From assembly GCA_035544895.1 (NCBI GenBank), contig DASZZM010000103.1, forward strand, positions 114,971-178,970: a stretch of 64,000 bases of DNA. Reading direction: 5' to 3'. Shown here one piece after another: positions 9,864 through 18,449 of the stretch (its first letter is position 1; each line of letters begins with the position of its first letter). Origin of the DNA: JASLEW01 sp035544895. Lineage in GTDB: Bacteria > Acidobacteriota > Thermoanaerobaculia > Multivoradales > UBA5704. A program made the position numbers and the translations under genes. Below the pieces are notes generated by a model. That model was given only the letters and a program-made list of their open reading frames with translations. It did no database searches and was not told the origin of the DNA.

Positions 9864-12515
9864 ATGTGCGGCAAGAAGGCGGTCCTTTTCGGGGCGGCGC
9901 TCGCCCTGCTCATCTCCCTAGCTTCCTCGGCGCATGCGGACCGAACCCCGGGCGGCGGCGTGCTGGCTCCCCTTTCCGGCGGCGAGACGATCGAGCTGCC
10001 GCCCGTTGACGAGCGGATGCCTCGGCCGGATGCCTACTTGGGCTACCAGCTGGGCGGCCGCTTCACCCACTGGGAAAGGATCGAAGCGTACCTCGGAGCC
10101 CTGGCCGCCGCCTCGCCGCGCGTCAAGGTTTGGGAGTACGGGCGCACCTACGAGGGGCGTGCGCTCGAGCTGGTGGCGATCAGCAGCCCCGAAAACCTCG
10201 CTCGTCTCGAAGAGATCCGGCTCGAGCGGCTGCGCCTCGCCGACCCGGCGAGCCTTGCGGCGGGCGAGCGCGAGGCTCTCGAGAAGCGCCTGCCCGTGGT
10301 CGTCTGGCTGGCCTACGGAGTCCACGGCAACGAAGCCTCCTCGTCCGAGGCGGCCATGGTGGTGGCCTACACGCTGGCGGCGGGGCTGGACGAGACCGCC
10401 GATCTGCTGCGCAAGACCATCGTCCTGATCGACCCGCTCTCCAACCCGGACGGGCACGAGCGCTATGTCCATGGCTTCGAGCAGCGGCAGGGCGGCGCGC
10501 CGAACAGCCATCGCGCCGCGGCCGAGCATTGGGAGCCCTGGCCGGGGGGACGGCAGAACCACTACCTGATCGACCTCAACCGCGACTGGGCGTGGGCTAC
10601 GCAGCAGGAGAGCCGCGGCCGCGTCGCCGCCTACCGCGCTTGGGAGCCGCAGGTCTACGTCGACTTCCACGAGATGGGAGCCGACTCCAGCTACTTCTTC
10701 CCGCCGGCCGCCGAGCCCGTTCACCCCAAGATCGACCGCCGCGTCGTCGGCTGGCTCGACACCTTCGGACGCGCCAACGCCGAGGCCTTCGACCACCATG
10801 GCTGGGTGTATTACAAGAGCGAGAACTACGACCTTTTCTATCCTGGCTATGGCGACTCCTACCCCAGCCTGCACGGCGCGATCGGCATGACCTACGAGAT
10901 GGCGGGAGGCGGGCGGGGCGGACTCGCCATCGCCCATCTCGACGGCACCGTGCTGACCCTCGCGGACCGCATCGCCCGGCACGTCACCACCTCGCTGGCC
11001 ACCTTCCGCACGGCGGCACGCAATGCGCACGCGCTGCTGCGCGACTACGTGGCCGGGAGGGCCAAGGCGGGCGGCGACCCGGTGCGCAGCTACCTCTGGC
11101 CGGCCGACCAGCGCGAGGCCCGCAGCCTGGCCGACCTGTTGAGCCTGCACGGCATCCGGGTGCAGCAGCTGGCGAGCGCCGCCGAGCTGCCGGCGCAGCC
11201 GACTTACGGTCCGCGCGAGGAGAAGCCGCGCCGCTTCGCCGCCGGCACCTTCGTGGCCTCGACCGCGCAACCCCTGGGCAACCTGGTGCAGGCGCTGATG
11301 GATCGCGAGGCCCCGATGGCCCAGGGCTTCCTCGCGCGCCAGCGCCGGCGCTTCGAGGAGAACCGCGAGGCCGAGTTCTACGACATCACCGCCTGGTCGC
11401 TGCCGCTCGCCTTCAACCTGCGCGTCTGGGTGGCCTCCGGCGAGCCCGCCGGGACTCGTCCGCTCGGCGCGGCGGCGGGAGGCATCCAGGGCAGCGGCGA
11501 GCTGGGTTACCTGGTGGCGCCGCAGGGCATCGCCTCCTACCGCCTGGAGGCCGAGCTGCGCCGGCACGGAATCCGCCACCGCATCGCCATGGCCGCCTTC
11601 TCGCAAGGGGGCGTCGACTACCCGGCGGGCACCCTGTTCGTCCCGCGCCACGGCAATCCGGACGGCCTGCCGCAGCTCCTCGCCGGCCTGCTGCGCGACG
11701 GCGGCTTGAGCGCCCGCGCCCTGGCCTCCTCGTACGACCTCGAAGGGCTGTCGCTGGGCTCGAACGAGATGCGGGCGGTGCGACCGGTGCGCCTCGGCCT
11801 GCTCTCCGGGCAGGGCGTCGATCCCACCTCGTTCGGCTTCCTGTGGTTCCTCCTCGACCGCCAGGTCGGAGTGGCGCACGACCGGCTCGACGTCGCGCAC
11901 CTGCGCCCGGCGGACCTCGCCGAGCTCGACGTCCTGGTCCTGCCCAACGGCGACTACGACGAGTCGATCGGCGACAAGGCGAGAGCCGCGCTCGACGCCT
12001 GGATCAGGGCGGGCGGCATCCTGGTCGCGGTCGGTGGCGACACGGTCAAGTGGCTGCAGAGCCACGAGCTGACGGCGATCAAGCCATGGAAGGCGCCGGA
12101 GCAGGACGAGGAGAGCGAGGGCAGCAGCGAGAAGGCCCTGGCGGAGCGCGCCATCGCCACCCCGGGGGCGGTGCTGGCCACCCGCATGCAGGCCCATCAC
12201 CCCCTCACCCTCGGCCTCCCGGCGGCACCTCCGGTGCTGGTCGAAGGATCGGCGCTGATGCTGCCGACCGGCGATCCGCGCCAGGACGTGCTGGTCGTGG
12301 CGCCGGAGAACCCTGTCATCGCCGGCTTCGCCTGGCCCGAGGCCAAGCAGCGCCTGGCCGGCTCGCTTCTGGTCAGCGCCGAGCCGCGCGGCAACGGCAG
12401 CGTGGTCCTCTTCCTCCACGACCCCGCCTTCCGCCTCTTCTGGCGCGCCACCACGCCCCTTCTCCTCAACGCCGTCATGTACGGCACCAGCACCGGGCTG
12501 GGGGGTCGGGGCTAG
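9864..12515 (+). CDS. Secreted M14-family zinc carboxypeptidase
   Basis: An 883-residue protein with an N-terminal signal peptide (cleavage after SSAHA, near residue 25). The peptidase domain spans about residues 55-370: zinc ligands H154 and E157 in YGVHGNEAS, H269 in VDFHEMG, SNPDGHERY and DLNRDWAW for substrate binding, and the probable catalytic glutamate E345 in GMTYEMAG. It should remove C-terminal residues from peptides outside the cytoplasm. The C-terminal 500 residues include a glutamine-amidotransferase-like alpha/beta region (DVLVLPNGDYDESIG ... GGILVAVGGD), seen in other large M14 proteins and probably non-catalytic. An AGGAGAGG ribosome site lies just before the ATG. The stop overlaps that of the convergent patatin gene by 4 bases. 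Confidence 0.88.
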   Translation: MCGKKAVLFGAALALLISLASSAHADRTPGGGVLAPLSGGETIELPPVDERMPRPDAYLGYQLGGRFTHWERIEAYLGALAAASPRVKVWEYGRTYEGRALELVAISSPENLARLEEIRLERLRLADPASLAAGEREALEKRLPVVVWLAYGVHGNEASSSEAAMVVAYTLAAGLDETADLLRKTIVLIDPLSNPDGHERYVHGFEQRQGGAPNSHRAAAEHWEPWPGGRQNHYLIDLNRDWAWATQQESRGRVAAYRAWEPQVYVDFHEMGADSSYFFPPAAEPVHPKIDRRVVGWLDTFGRANAEAFDHHGWVYYKSENYDLFYPGYGDSYPSLHGAIGMTYEMAGGGRGGLAIAHLDGTVLTLADRIARHVTTSLATFRTAARNAHALLRDYVAGRAKAGGDPVRSYLWPADQREARSLADLLSLHGIRVQQLASAAELPAQPTYGPREEKPRRFAAGTFVASTAQPLGNLVQALMDREAPMAQGFLARQRRRFEENREAEFYDITAWSLPLAFNLRVWVASGEPAGTRPLGAAAGGIQGSGELGYLVAPQGIASYRLEAELRRHGIRHRIAMAAFSQGGVDYPAGTLFVPRHGNPDGLPQLLAGLLRDGGLSARALASSYDLEGLSLGSNEMRAVRPVRLGLLSGQGVDPTSFGFLWFLLDRQVGVAHDRLDVAHLRPADLAELDVLVLPNGDYDESIGDKARAALDAWIRAGGILVAVGGDTVKWLQSHELTAIKPWKAPEQDEESEGSSEKALAERAIATPGAVLATRMQAHHPLTLGLPAAPPVLVEGSALMLPTGDPRQDVLVVAPENPVIAGFAWPEAKQRLAGSLLVSAEPRGNGSVVLFLHDPAFRLFWRATTPLLLNAVMYGTSTGLGGRG

Positions 12516-13387
12516 GCCCGCCGCGTGCGCAGGATGCCGGAGAGCAGGGCGCTGGGGGCGAAGCCGCGGGCGCGGATGGCGGTGGCGGGGTGGGATTCGC
12601 CGAGCAGGACCTCGCGGGCGCGCAGCCGGCCGAGATCGACCAGCTGGCGCAGGCGGGACCAGCGGGCCTCGGTAAAGGAGATGGGGATGCGGTGGCGGGG
12701 CCGGATGACCAAGGTCCGGCGGGCGAAGGGGGCGGGGATGACGTGCTCCGAGTCGCGCGGACCGCGGTAGAGGGCTCCCTCGCTCTCCCCCTTCATAGTC
12801 ATCAGGACGACCGCGTCGCAGCCGGCGTCGAATGCCGCCTCGTACGGCAGGTTGTTGGCGAGCCCGCCGTCGCCGTAACGCTCGCCCGCGAGCCGCGGAG
12901 CGTGGGTGTAGAACGGCGGCAGGTAGTTGGTGGCGAGCAGCAGCCGCAGCGGGTCCTCGGCCCGGCGTGCGTCGAAGAGGATGAAGCGGCGGTCGCGCAG
13001 GCGGGTGGCGCCGATGAGCAGGGGCAGCGCGCCGGGCCTGCGCAGGGCTTGCCTGCCCACGTAGCGCGTGAAGGTGCGGCGGTGGACCTCGCTGAAAATG
13101 TAGGGCGAGTGTTCGCGCAGCAGGTTGCGCAGGTCGAGGTGGGGCATGCGCACGAAAGCTCGCCAGTAGTAGCGCAGCCGGTGGCCGTTGCCCGCCGCTA
13201 CCGCCGCGGCGTTCCAGGCCCCGGCCGAGACCGCCACGCAGACCGCCGGCGCGATTTCCAGCTCGCGCAAGGTCTCGAGCACGCCGACCTGAAACGCGCA
13301 ACGCGCCGCGCCGCCGGAGAAAACGAACCCGACGCGGCGGGCGGCGCGCAGCCGCTCGAGAGTCTCCAGTCCATCCACCCGCTCCAT
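12512..13387 (-). CDS. Patatin-like phospholipase
   Basis: A 291-residue acyl hydrolase of the patatin family, which cleaves lipid acyl esters with a Ser-Asp dyad. Seen: the glycine-rich oxyanion loop FSGGAARCAF (residues 23-32), the nucleophile elbow AVSAGAWN with S54, and the DGG motif YGDGGLANNLP with D173. The elbow has alanine where most members have the first glycine of GxSxG (A52 in place of G), a tolerated but less common variant. There is no signal peptide, so it is probably cytosolic or a secretion-system substrate. It is convergent with the M14 peptidase gene. Confidence 0.85.
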   Translation of the reverse strand: MERVDGLETLERLRAARRVGFVFSGGAARCAFQVGVLETLRELEIAPAVCVAVSAGAWNAAAVAAGNGHRLRYYWRAFVRMPHLDLRNLLREHSPYIFSEVHRRTFTRYVGRQALRRPGALPLLIGATRLRDRRFILFDARRAEDPLRLLLATNYLPPFYTHAPRLAGERYGDGGLANNLPYEAAFDAGCDAVVLMTMKGESEGALYRGPRDSEHVIPAPFARRTLVIRPRHRIPISFTEARWSRLRQLVDLGRLRAREVLLGESHPATAIRARGFAPSALLSGILRTRRA

Positions 13388-13403
13388 CGTAGCCCAGGCT
13401 AGA

Positions 13404-13566
13404 ACGAAACTCCCGGTCGCGAGAGGGAGGGGGCGTCCCCTTCCCCCCCGGAGGGGAGGGAAGGGGATCGAGGGGTTGCGGGGGGAGATCCGATAGATTG
13501 GAGTCCGCCGTCGCCAGATAGCGAGCGCTGTTTCATACTTCGGGGCCGCCCACCGGCGGCGCCAAC
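13404..13566 (+). repeat. Dispersed intergenic repeat, copy B (short form)
   Basis: Full core with the stem CCCCTTCCC (13437-13445) and GGGAAGGGG (13458-13466) closing a short loop, then GGGGTTGCGGGGGG, GATCCGATAGAT and the right end with GGCGGCGCCAACTAGA. It lies upstream of the divergently placed patatin gene and before the toxin-antitoxin module. Confidence 0.8.
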
Positions 13567-13581
13567 TAGACTAGAAAGAAA

Positions 13582-13636
13582 TTCGTTCGTTAGTGCGCGA
13601 GAGGGAGAGGGGGCGTCCCCCTCGGCAGCGCCAACA
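13582..13636 (+). repeat. Internally deleted copy of the dispersed repeat
   Basis: Directly follows copy B. It keeps the left end (GCGAGAGGGAGAGGGGGCGTCCCC) and the extreme right end (GCAGCGCCAAC) but lacks everything between, including the hairpin stem. This defines both termini of the element. The stretch 13388-13725 holds these two copies and the operator below, and no other gene. Confidence 0.6.
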
Positions 13637-13669
13637 GGCTTGCAGCGGATCGGGCCTCAGGACGAGAAT

Positions 13670-13693
13670 GACTATGGTATTATGACCATAGTC
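13670..13693 (+). promoter_or_regulatory. Palindromic operator and -10 of the Phd/PIN toxin-antitoxin operon
   Basis: A perfect inverted repeat, GACTATGGT (13670-13678) and ACCATAGTC (13685-13693), six bases apart. A TATTAT -10-like hexamer (13678-13683) lies in its centre. This is the layout expected for a promoter repressed by its own antitoxin. The -35 region is weak. Confidence 0.65.
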
Positions 13694-13725
13694 GTTATGC
13701 CCGCTGGTTGGGCAGGAGAATCGTC

Positions 13726-13962
13726 ATGGTGGACAACAGGATCTCGAAGTCGCGCTTCAAGGCGCGGGCACTCGATTACTTCCGGCAGGTGGAGCGCACC
13801 GGCAGGGAGATCGTCATCACCGACCGCGGAAAGCCGGTCTTGAAGATCGCGCGCTACGCCCCGGACGCGCGCGAGGCTCTCAAAGCGCTGCGCGGCTCGG
13901 TCGTGCGCTACGACGATCCCACGGCACCCGTGGGCCTGGAGGATTGGGAGTCGCTCGGTTGA
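13726..13962 (+). CDS. Phd/YefM-family antitoxin
   Basis: A 78-residue antitoxin. The N-terminal half has the Phd/YefM DNA-binding pattern: ISKSRFKARALDYFRQVERT followed by EIVITDRGKPVLKI. The C-terminal tail (YDDPTAPVGLEDWESLG) is the usual toxin-neutralising segment. The start at 13726 is fixed by AGGAG at 13714-13718; the reading frame extends upstream but without a ribosome site. The stop overlaps the toxin start. It should repress its own promoter through the palindrome just upstream. Confidence 0.85.
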   Translation: MVDNRISKSRFKARALDYFRQVERTGREIVITDRGKPVLKIARYAPDAREALKALRGSVVRYDDPTAPVGLEDWESLG

Positions 13963-14354
13963 TCGTGCTCGACACCCTCGCCTGGGTCTGGTGGGCCGCG
14001 AGCCCCGAGCGACTCTCGAAGCCAGCCCGGGCGAGGATCGACCGCGAGATCGAAGAAGGCGCCGTCCACGTCTCGGCGATCAGTTGCTGGGAAGTGTCCT
14101 TGCTGGTGCGCAGGGGGCGGCTGGCATTGAGTCTCGACGTCGCGGACTGGATCGCCACGATGGAGACCCTGCCTTTCCTGCGCTTCGTTCCCATCGACAA
14201 CCGGATCGCGCTGCGCAGCAACTCACTGGCCGGCGACCTCCACGAGGACCCTGCCGACCGGCTCATCGTCGCCACGGCGCAGACCCTGGGCGCGGCGCTG
14301 ATCACCAAGGACGCTCGTCTCCAGTCCTATCCGCACGTCGAGACGGTCTGGTAG
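13959..14354 (+). CDS. PIN-domain toxin (VapC-like ribonuclease)
   Basis: A 131-residue PIN-domain protein, predicted to cut RNA with metal held by four acidic residues. Seen: the first aspartate in IVLDTLAWVW, glutamate in SCWEVSLL, the core DPADRLIVATAQ and the last aspartate in LITKDARLQSY. All acidic positions are intact, so the toxin looks active. The best start is the TTG at 13959, overlapping the antitoxin stop (TTGA) with GGGAG at 13946-13950; a TTG at 13944 and a GTG at 13965 are alternatives. The PIN toxin paired with a Phd/YefM antitoxin is the common PIN_Sll0205-type combination. Confidence 0.85.
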   Translation: MIVLDTLAWVWWAASPERLSKPARARIDREIEEGAVHVSAISCWEVSLLVRRGRLALSLDVADWIATMETLPFLRFVPIDNRIALRSNSLAGDLHEDPADRLIVATAQTLGAALITKDARLQSYPHVETVW

Positions 14355-14391
14355 CGGCCCACTCATGGCGCGCGCGCTCCGCGTCCTAGCA

Positions 14392-14436
14392 TCCGCCCCC
14401 TCCCCCTCGTGCACCAACGACTCTCTTCTCAGTGCG
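14392..14436 (-). repeat. Probable fragment of the dispersed repeat (left end)
   Basis: CCGCCCCCTCCCCCTCGTGC resembles the left end of the repeat on the reverse strand, without hairpin or right end. It occupies the short gap after the PIN toxin. Confidence 0.35.
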
Positions 14437-15514
14437 CATAAGACTCGGCGCTGCCGAGGACACGGAGGAAGTTCTCGCCCAGGATGAGGCGGACGCCGCC
14501 GCGGTCGACGCCGCGGTCGAGGAGGGCGGCGGTGAGGTCGGGGAACCTCGCGACGTCCTCGAAGCCGACGAGGGTCTCCGAGATGCCGTCGAAGTCGGTG
14601 CCGATGCCGGCGTGCTCCTCGCCGGCCTGCTCGATCAGATGGATGACGTGATCGACGAAGACAGAGAACGGCACCGGCGGCAGGGGGTGACGGGCAAGCA
14701 GCTCCTGGCGCTCCCGCAACCGCGCCGGGTCGCGCGGGTACTCCGCCTCGCTGGCCTCCAGCAACGTCCCGATCTCGCGCATGCGCCGCTGGTCGGCGCG
14801 GCCGGCCGCCGGGTCGACGAAGGCAGGGTAGCTGTTGGCCATGACCACTCCCCCGCCGCGGGCGATCTCGCGGATCAGCTCGTCCGGCAGGTTGCGCGGA
14901 TGGTCGCAGAGCGCGCGCGCCGAGCTGTGGCTGGCCACGACCGGCAGGGGCGAGACCTCCAGCACGTGGCGCACCGCGTCGTCGGAGACATGCGAGACAT
15001 CGGGAACGATGCCGCGGCGGCACATCTCCAGCACCACGCCCACCCCCTTGCCGGACAGGCCCCCGTGCAGCGGCGCATCGGTCGAGGCATCGCACCACTC
15101 GTGACTGCGGAAATGCGTCAAAGTCACGTAGCGCGCCCCCAGCGCCGCGAGCCGCGCCAGCGCCCCCGGAACCAGCAGCGGCCGCCCGTTCTCCAGCCCG
15201 AACAACACCGCCACCTTGCCGCGCCCCACCGCCCGGCGCACCTCCGCAACCGCCGACACCGCCTCGATCCCCTCCGGCAGACCCTCGATCGAGACCCGAT
15301 GAAGCTCGAGCGCATGCGCCCATCCCGCCTCGGCGTCGAGAGAGGGCGGAACGTACAGCGCAAACACCAGCGCATCGACGCCTCCCCGCCGCAACCGGGG
15401 CAGGTCCACATGCCGGTCCGCCAGCTCCCGCCCCAGGTCCGCCGGCTCCTCCCACAATCGCGTCGGCACATCCGTGTGCCCGTCGATCACCAGGCAATCC
15501 TCGTGGAACCCCAT
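14429..15514 (-). CDS. Membrane dipeptidase (renal dipeptidase type, peptidase M19)
   Basis: A 361-residue M19 zinc dipeptidase. Binuclear-site residues are visible: the HxD pair in DGHTDVP, the bridging glutamate in FGLENGRPL, histidines in VPDVSHVSDD and VASHSSARAL, and the aspartate in GTDFDG. Family function is cleavage of dipeptides, including D-amino-acid dipeptides. The ATG at 15514 begins MGFHEDCLVIDGHTD, which places the first motif at the usual distance; the frame continues upstream for 43 residues without family similarity. There is no clear signal peptide, so despite the family name this member is probably cytosolic. Confidence 0.88.
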   Translation of the reverse strand: MGFHEDCLVIDGHTDVPTRLWEEPADLGRELADRHVDLPRLRRGGVDALVFALYVPPSLDAEAGWAHALELHRVSIEGLPEGIEAVSAVAEVRRAVGRGKVAVLFGLENGRPLLVPGALARLAALGARYVTLTHFRSHEWCDASTDAPLHGGLSGKGVGVVLEMCRRGIVPDVSHVSDDAVRHVLEVSPLPVVASHSSARALCDHPRNLPDELIREIARGGGVVMANSYPAFVDPAAGRADQRRMREIGTLLEASEAEYPRDPARLRERQELLARHPLPPVPFSVFVDHVIHLIEQAGEEHAGIGTDFDGISETLVGFEDVARFPDLTAALLDRGVDRGGVRLILGENFLRVLGSAESYAH

Positions 15515-15651
15515 GGCGCTCGAGTCTAGCCCGAACCGCCCAATCCTTCGTGGCCAACGGAATTTTTCAGGGGTTCTTCTGTTTCTCTTGTTGGCGGTGC
15601 GCAAGGCCGAGCGGCACCTCTGGAAGCTTGCATTAGCGTGCATGCTTAGAC

Positions 15652-15681
15652 TTGTCAGCCAGGCGGTTCATCGGCTAGGCT
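15652..15681 (+). promoter_or_regulatory. Possible promoter of the rpmE operon
   Basis: TTGTCA (15652-15657), an 18-base spacer and TAGGCT (15676-15681). The -35 is good and the -10 weak. The surrounding 15515-15816 has no gene; it also holds an imperfect palindrome near 15625-15648 (AGCTTGCA and TGCATGCT) that could bind a regulator. Confidence 0.3.
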
Positions 15682-15816
15682 ATGGCGATTTCGACGCCGG
15701 AGCGCCGGAGCCCCGGAGGTCACCGCGCGCGCCCGAGCGTCGGGGGCCACCGCCTCAACTCACTGCCTTACAGACCAGAAGTCGAGTTCCGCCGCGCGCG
15801 AGACAAGGACAGGAAC

Positions 15817-16020
15817 GTGAAGAAAGACATCCATCCTCAGCTTCATCTGGTGACCGCGGTCTGTGCCTGCGGCAACACCTTCCAGACCCAATCGACCAAG
15901 GACGAGCTGCGCCTTGAGATCTGCAGCGCTTGCCACCCGTTCTTTACCGGCAAGCAGAAGCTGATCGACACGGCCGGCCGCGTCGAGCGCTTCAAGCGCC
16001 GTTACGGCAAGACGGCCTGA
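15817..16020 (+). CDS. rpmE: Ribosomal protein bL31
   Basis: A 67-residue bL31 with KKDIHPQLHLV opening and four cysteines in two pairs (C16/C18 and C36/C39), so this is the zinc-binding form rather than the cysteine-free replacement used in zinc starvation. The start is a GTG with AAGGA seven bases upstream; the frame extends upstream but without similarity. It heads a run rpmE-DUF1385-prfA-prmC-murA, a common bacterial order. Confidence 0.95.
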   Translation: MKKDIHPQLHLVTAVCACGNTFQTQSTKDELRLEICSACHPFFTGKQKLIDTAGRVERFKRRYGKTA

Positions 16021-16086
16021 GTCCCCACGAGGTGGACGGCCATCCGCCCGGCCACCGCCCAGGCGTCCGCACCGCGTAGAAGCACC

Positions 16087-17316
16087 ATGACAACTTCGCC
16101 CACTTCACCGCCGGCCATGCCGCTCCCATCCGCTGCGCCGGCCGTACCGGACGCGCCAGCCCGGGACGGCGAGCTGCTGGTCGGCGGGCAGGCCCTGATC
16201 CAGGGCGTGATGATGCGCTCTCCGGGCGCCTTCGGCGTTGCCGTGCGCCGGCCGGACGGCTCGATTGCCTTGCAGCGCGGCAAGGTGGCCCGGTTGTCGC
16301 TGCGCTACCCGGCGCTCAAGGCGCCGCTGCTGCGCGGCGTCGCCACGCTTTTCCAATCCCTCGCCATCGGCATCCGCGCCCTCAACTTCTCGGCCGAGCA
16401 GGCGGTCGCGGCGGCGCTCGGCGAGAAGAAGAGGGGTGAGAAGGACGGCGAGCAGGGCGGCGGCGATCGGATCGATCAGGGTGGTCAGAGCCAGCAGAGC
16501 CATCAGAGCGATAAGAACGATCAGAACGATCAGAACGATCAGAGCGATAAGAACGATCAGAGCGATCGGAGCGATCAGAGCCAGGGCGCGGGCGCGGGAT
16601 GGGCCATCGCCGGCTCGATGGCGATCGGCCTGGGGCTCGGGGTGGTGGTCTTCCTGCTGCTGCCGCTGTGGCTTACCCAGCTCGGCGAGCGGTTCATCTT
16701 CGGCCCGCTCTCCGGCCTCGCCTTCAACCTCGTCGACGGAGGCCTGCGCGCGCTCTTCTTCCTGGCCTATATCTTCGCGATCTCGCGCTTCAAGGACATC
16801 CATCGCGTCTTCATGTACCACGGTGCCGAGCACAAGGTCGTCTTCGCCTACGAGAAACGGCTGCCGCTCACCGTCGCCAATGCACGCGCCCAGAGCCGGC
16901 TGCATCCGCGTTGCGGCACGAGCTTCCTGCTCTTCGTGCTGCTGGTGTCGATCGTCGTCTTCGCCCTGATCCCCAAGAGCGCTCCTTTCCTGGTCAAGTT
17001 CGGCGGCCGCCTGCTCCTCGTGCCGCTGGTCGCCGGGCTGTCTTACGAGGTGCTGCGCGCGACCGCCAGGCGCCGCGCCGCGCCGTTCTTCGCCGCCATG
17101 GTCTTCCCCGGCCTCGCGCTGCAGAAGATCACCACGCAGGAGCCAACCGACGACATGCTCGAGGTGGCGATCGTGGCGCTCGAGGAAGCGCTGCGCGAAG
17201 ACGGCCTGCTCGCGCCGGTGGCTGAGGAGAAGGAGGAGGAGGCACCCGCCGCCGTCCAGGTCTCCGCACTCGACCTGCCGGGCCGCGCCGCGGCGGCGGT
17301 GCGCGTCCGCGCCTGA
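16087..17316 (+). CDS. DUF1385 membrane protein
   Basis: A 409-residue DUF1385 protein of unknown function. The family core is clear: GGQALIQGVMMRSP near residue 36, DIHRVFMYHGAEHKVV near 240, and RLHPRCGTSFLLF followed by membrane helices. A stretch rich in N, D, Q, S and K (about residues 134-165) splits the core. It is written in DNA as repeats of a 9-base unit related to GATCAGAAC, and forms a hydrophilic linker ahead of the membrane helix AGWAIAGSMAIGLGLG. Its position between rpmE and prfA is conserved in many genomes and suggests a role in translation or envelope housekeeping. Confidence 0.85.
   Translation: MTTSPTSPPAMPLPSAAPAVPDAPARDGELLVGGQALIQGVMMRSPGAFGVAVRRPDGSIALQRGKVARLSLRYPALKAPLLRGVATLFQSLAIGIRALNFSAEQAVAAALGEKKRGEKDGEQGGGDRIDQGGQSQQSHQSDKNDQNDQNDQSDKNDQSDRSDQSQGAGAGWAIAGSMAIGLGLGVVVFLLLPLWLTQLGERFIFGPLSGLAFNLVDGGLRALFFLAYIFAISRFKDIHRVFMYHGAEHKVVFAYEKRLPLTVANARAQSRLHPRCGTSFLLFVLLVSIVVFALIPKSAPFLVKFGGRLLLVPLVAGLSYEVLRATARRRAAPFFAAMVFPGLALQKITTQEPTDDMLEVAIVALEEALREDGLLAPVAEEKEEEAPAAVQVSALDLPGRAAAAVRVRA
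16486..16582 (+). repeat. In-frame 9-bp tandem repeat in the DUF1385 gene
   Basis: About ten copies of a degenerate 9-base unit (GATCAGAAC / GATCAGAGC / GATAAGAAC), keeping frame and encoding a linker of N, D, Q, S and K. Confidence 0.85.
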
Positions 17317-17333
17317 GGCGGAGGTCGACGCCC

Positions 17334-18416
17334 GTGCTCGAGAAACTCTCCCAGCTCGAAAAGACCCACCAGGAGCTCACCGAGAAGCTCGCCGATCCGG
17401 CCGTCCTGACCAACCGTAAGGTGTACGCCGAGACCAACAAGGCGCTGGCGGAGATCCGCCACGTGGTCGACCTGTACCGCGAGTACACTGCGGTGCAGCG
17501 TCACCTCGCCGACACCCAGGAGCTGCTCGCCGGCCTGGCCCGGGACGACGAGCTGCATGCCCTGGCGCAGGAGGAGCGCGAAGAGCTGCTCGCCAAGGCC
17601 CAGAGGCTCGAAGGCGAGCTGCATCGCGAGCTGACTCCCAAGGACCCCAACGACGCGCGCAACGTGGTGCTGGAGATCCGCGCCGGCACCGGCGGCGACG
17701 AGGCGAGCCTGTTCGCCGGCGAGCTGTTCCGCATGTACAGCCGCTACGCCGAGAGGCAGGGCTGGCGGGTCGAGATCATCGACCTCTCTGAGTCGGGGGT
17801 GCGTGGCGTCAAGGAGGTGTCGGCCATCGTCGAGGGACGCGGCGCCTACAGCCGGCTCAAGTACGAGGGCGGCGTGCACCGCGTGCAGCGCGTTCCCGAG
17901 ACCGAGGCTTCGGGGCGCATCCACACCTCGGCGGTGACCGTCGCCGTGCTGCCCGAGGCCGAGGACGTGGAGGTCTCCGTCGACGAGAAAGACCTGCGCA
18001 TCGACCGTTTCTGCTCCTCGGGACCGGGCGGCCAGGGTGTCAACACTACCTATTCGGCGGTGCGCATCACGCATCTGCCGACCGGCATCGTGGTGAGTTG
18101 CCAGGACGAGCGCAGCCAGATCAAGAACCGGGCCAAGGCGCTGCGCGTGCTCAAGGCCCGCCTGCTCGAGATCGAGCGCGAGAAGGCCGAGTCGGCCGTC
18201 GCCGAGGAGCGCCGCAAGATGGTGGGAAGCGGCGACCGTTCGGAAAAGATCCGCACCTACAACTTCCCGCAGAACCGGGTGACCGACCATCGCATCGGCC
18301 TGACCGTCCACCAGCTCCCCGCCGTCCTCGACGGCGATCTCGACCCTCTGATCGAGCCGCTGGTCGCGCACTTCCAGGCGCAGAGGATGGAGGAGCGCGC
18401 CCGGGTGGCTCACTAA
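17334..18416 (+). CDS. prfA: Peptide chain release factor 1
   Basis: A 360-residue RF1 with GTG start. The GGQ motif (residues 232-234, in SSGPGGQGVNTT) that drives peptidyl-tRNA hydrolysis and the helical N-terminal domain are present, and length matches the family. RIHTSAVTV lies in the region before GGQ typical of RF1. The following prmC encodes the methylase of the GGQ glutamine, so enzyme and substrate are co-encoded. Confidence 0.96.
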   Translation: MLEKLSQLEKTHQELTEKLADPAVLTNRKVYAETNKALAEIRHVVDLYREYTAVQRHLADTQELLAGLARDDELHALAQEEREELLAKAQRLEGELHRELTPKDPNDARNVVLEIRAGTGGDEASLFAGELFRMYSRYAERQGWRVEIIDLSESGVRGVKEVSAIVEGRGAYSRLKYEGGVHRVQRVPETEASGRIHTSAVTVAVLPEAEDVEVSVDEKDLRIDRFCSSGPGGQGVNTTYSAVRITHLPTGIVVSCQDERSQIKNRAKALRVLKARLLEIEREKAESAVAEERRKMVGSGDRSEKIRTYNFPQNRVTDHRIGLTVHQLPAVLDGDLDPLIEPLVAHFQAQRMEERARVAH

Positions 18417-18449
18417 AACCCGCCACGGCCGCGGCCGCGGCAACGCTCG

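Noticed and set aside
9918..13301. Very long open frame on the reverse strand opposite the M14 peptidase gene
   Set aside because: It is the antisense shadow of a high-GC gene: rich in Arg, Gly and Ala, no family motif, and it overlaps two well-supported genes.
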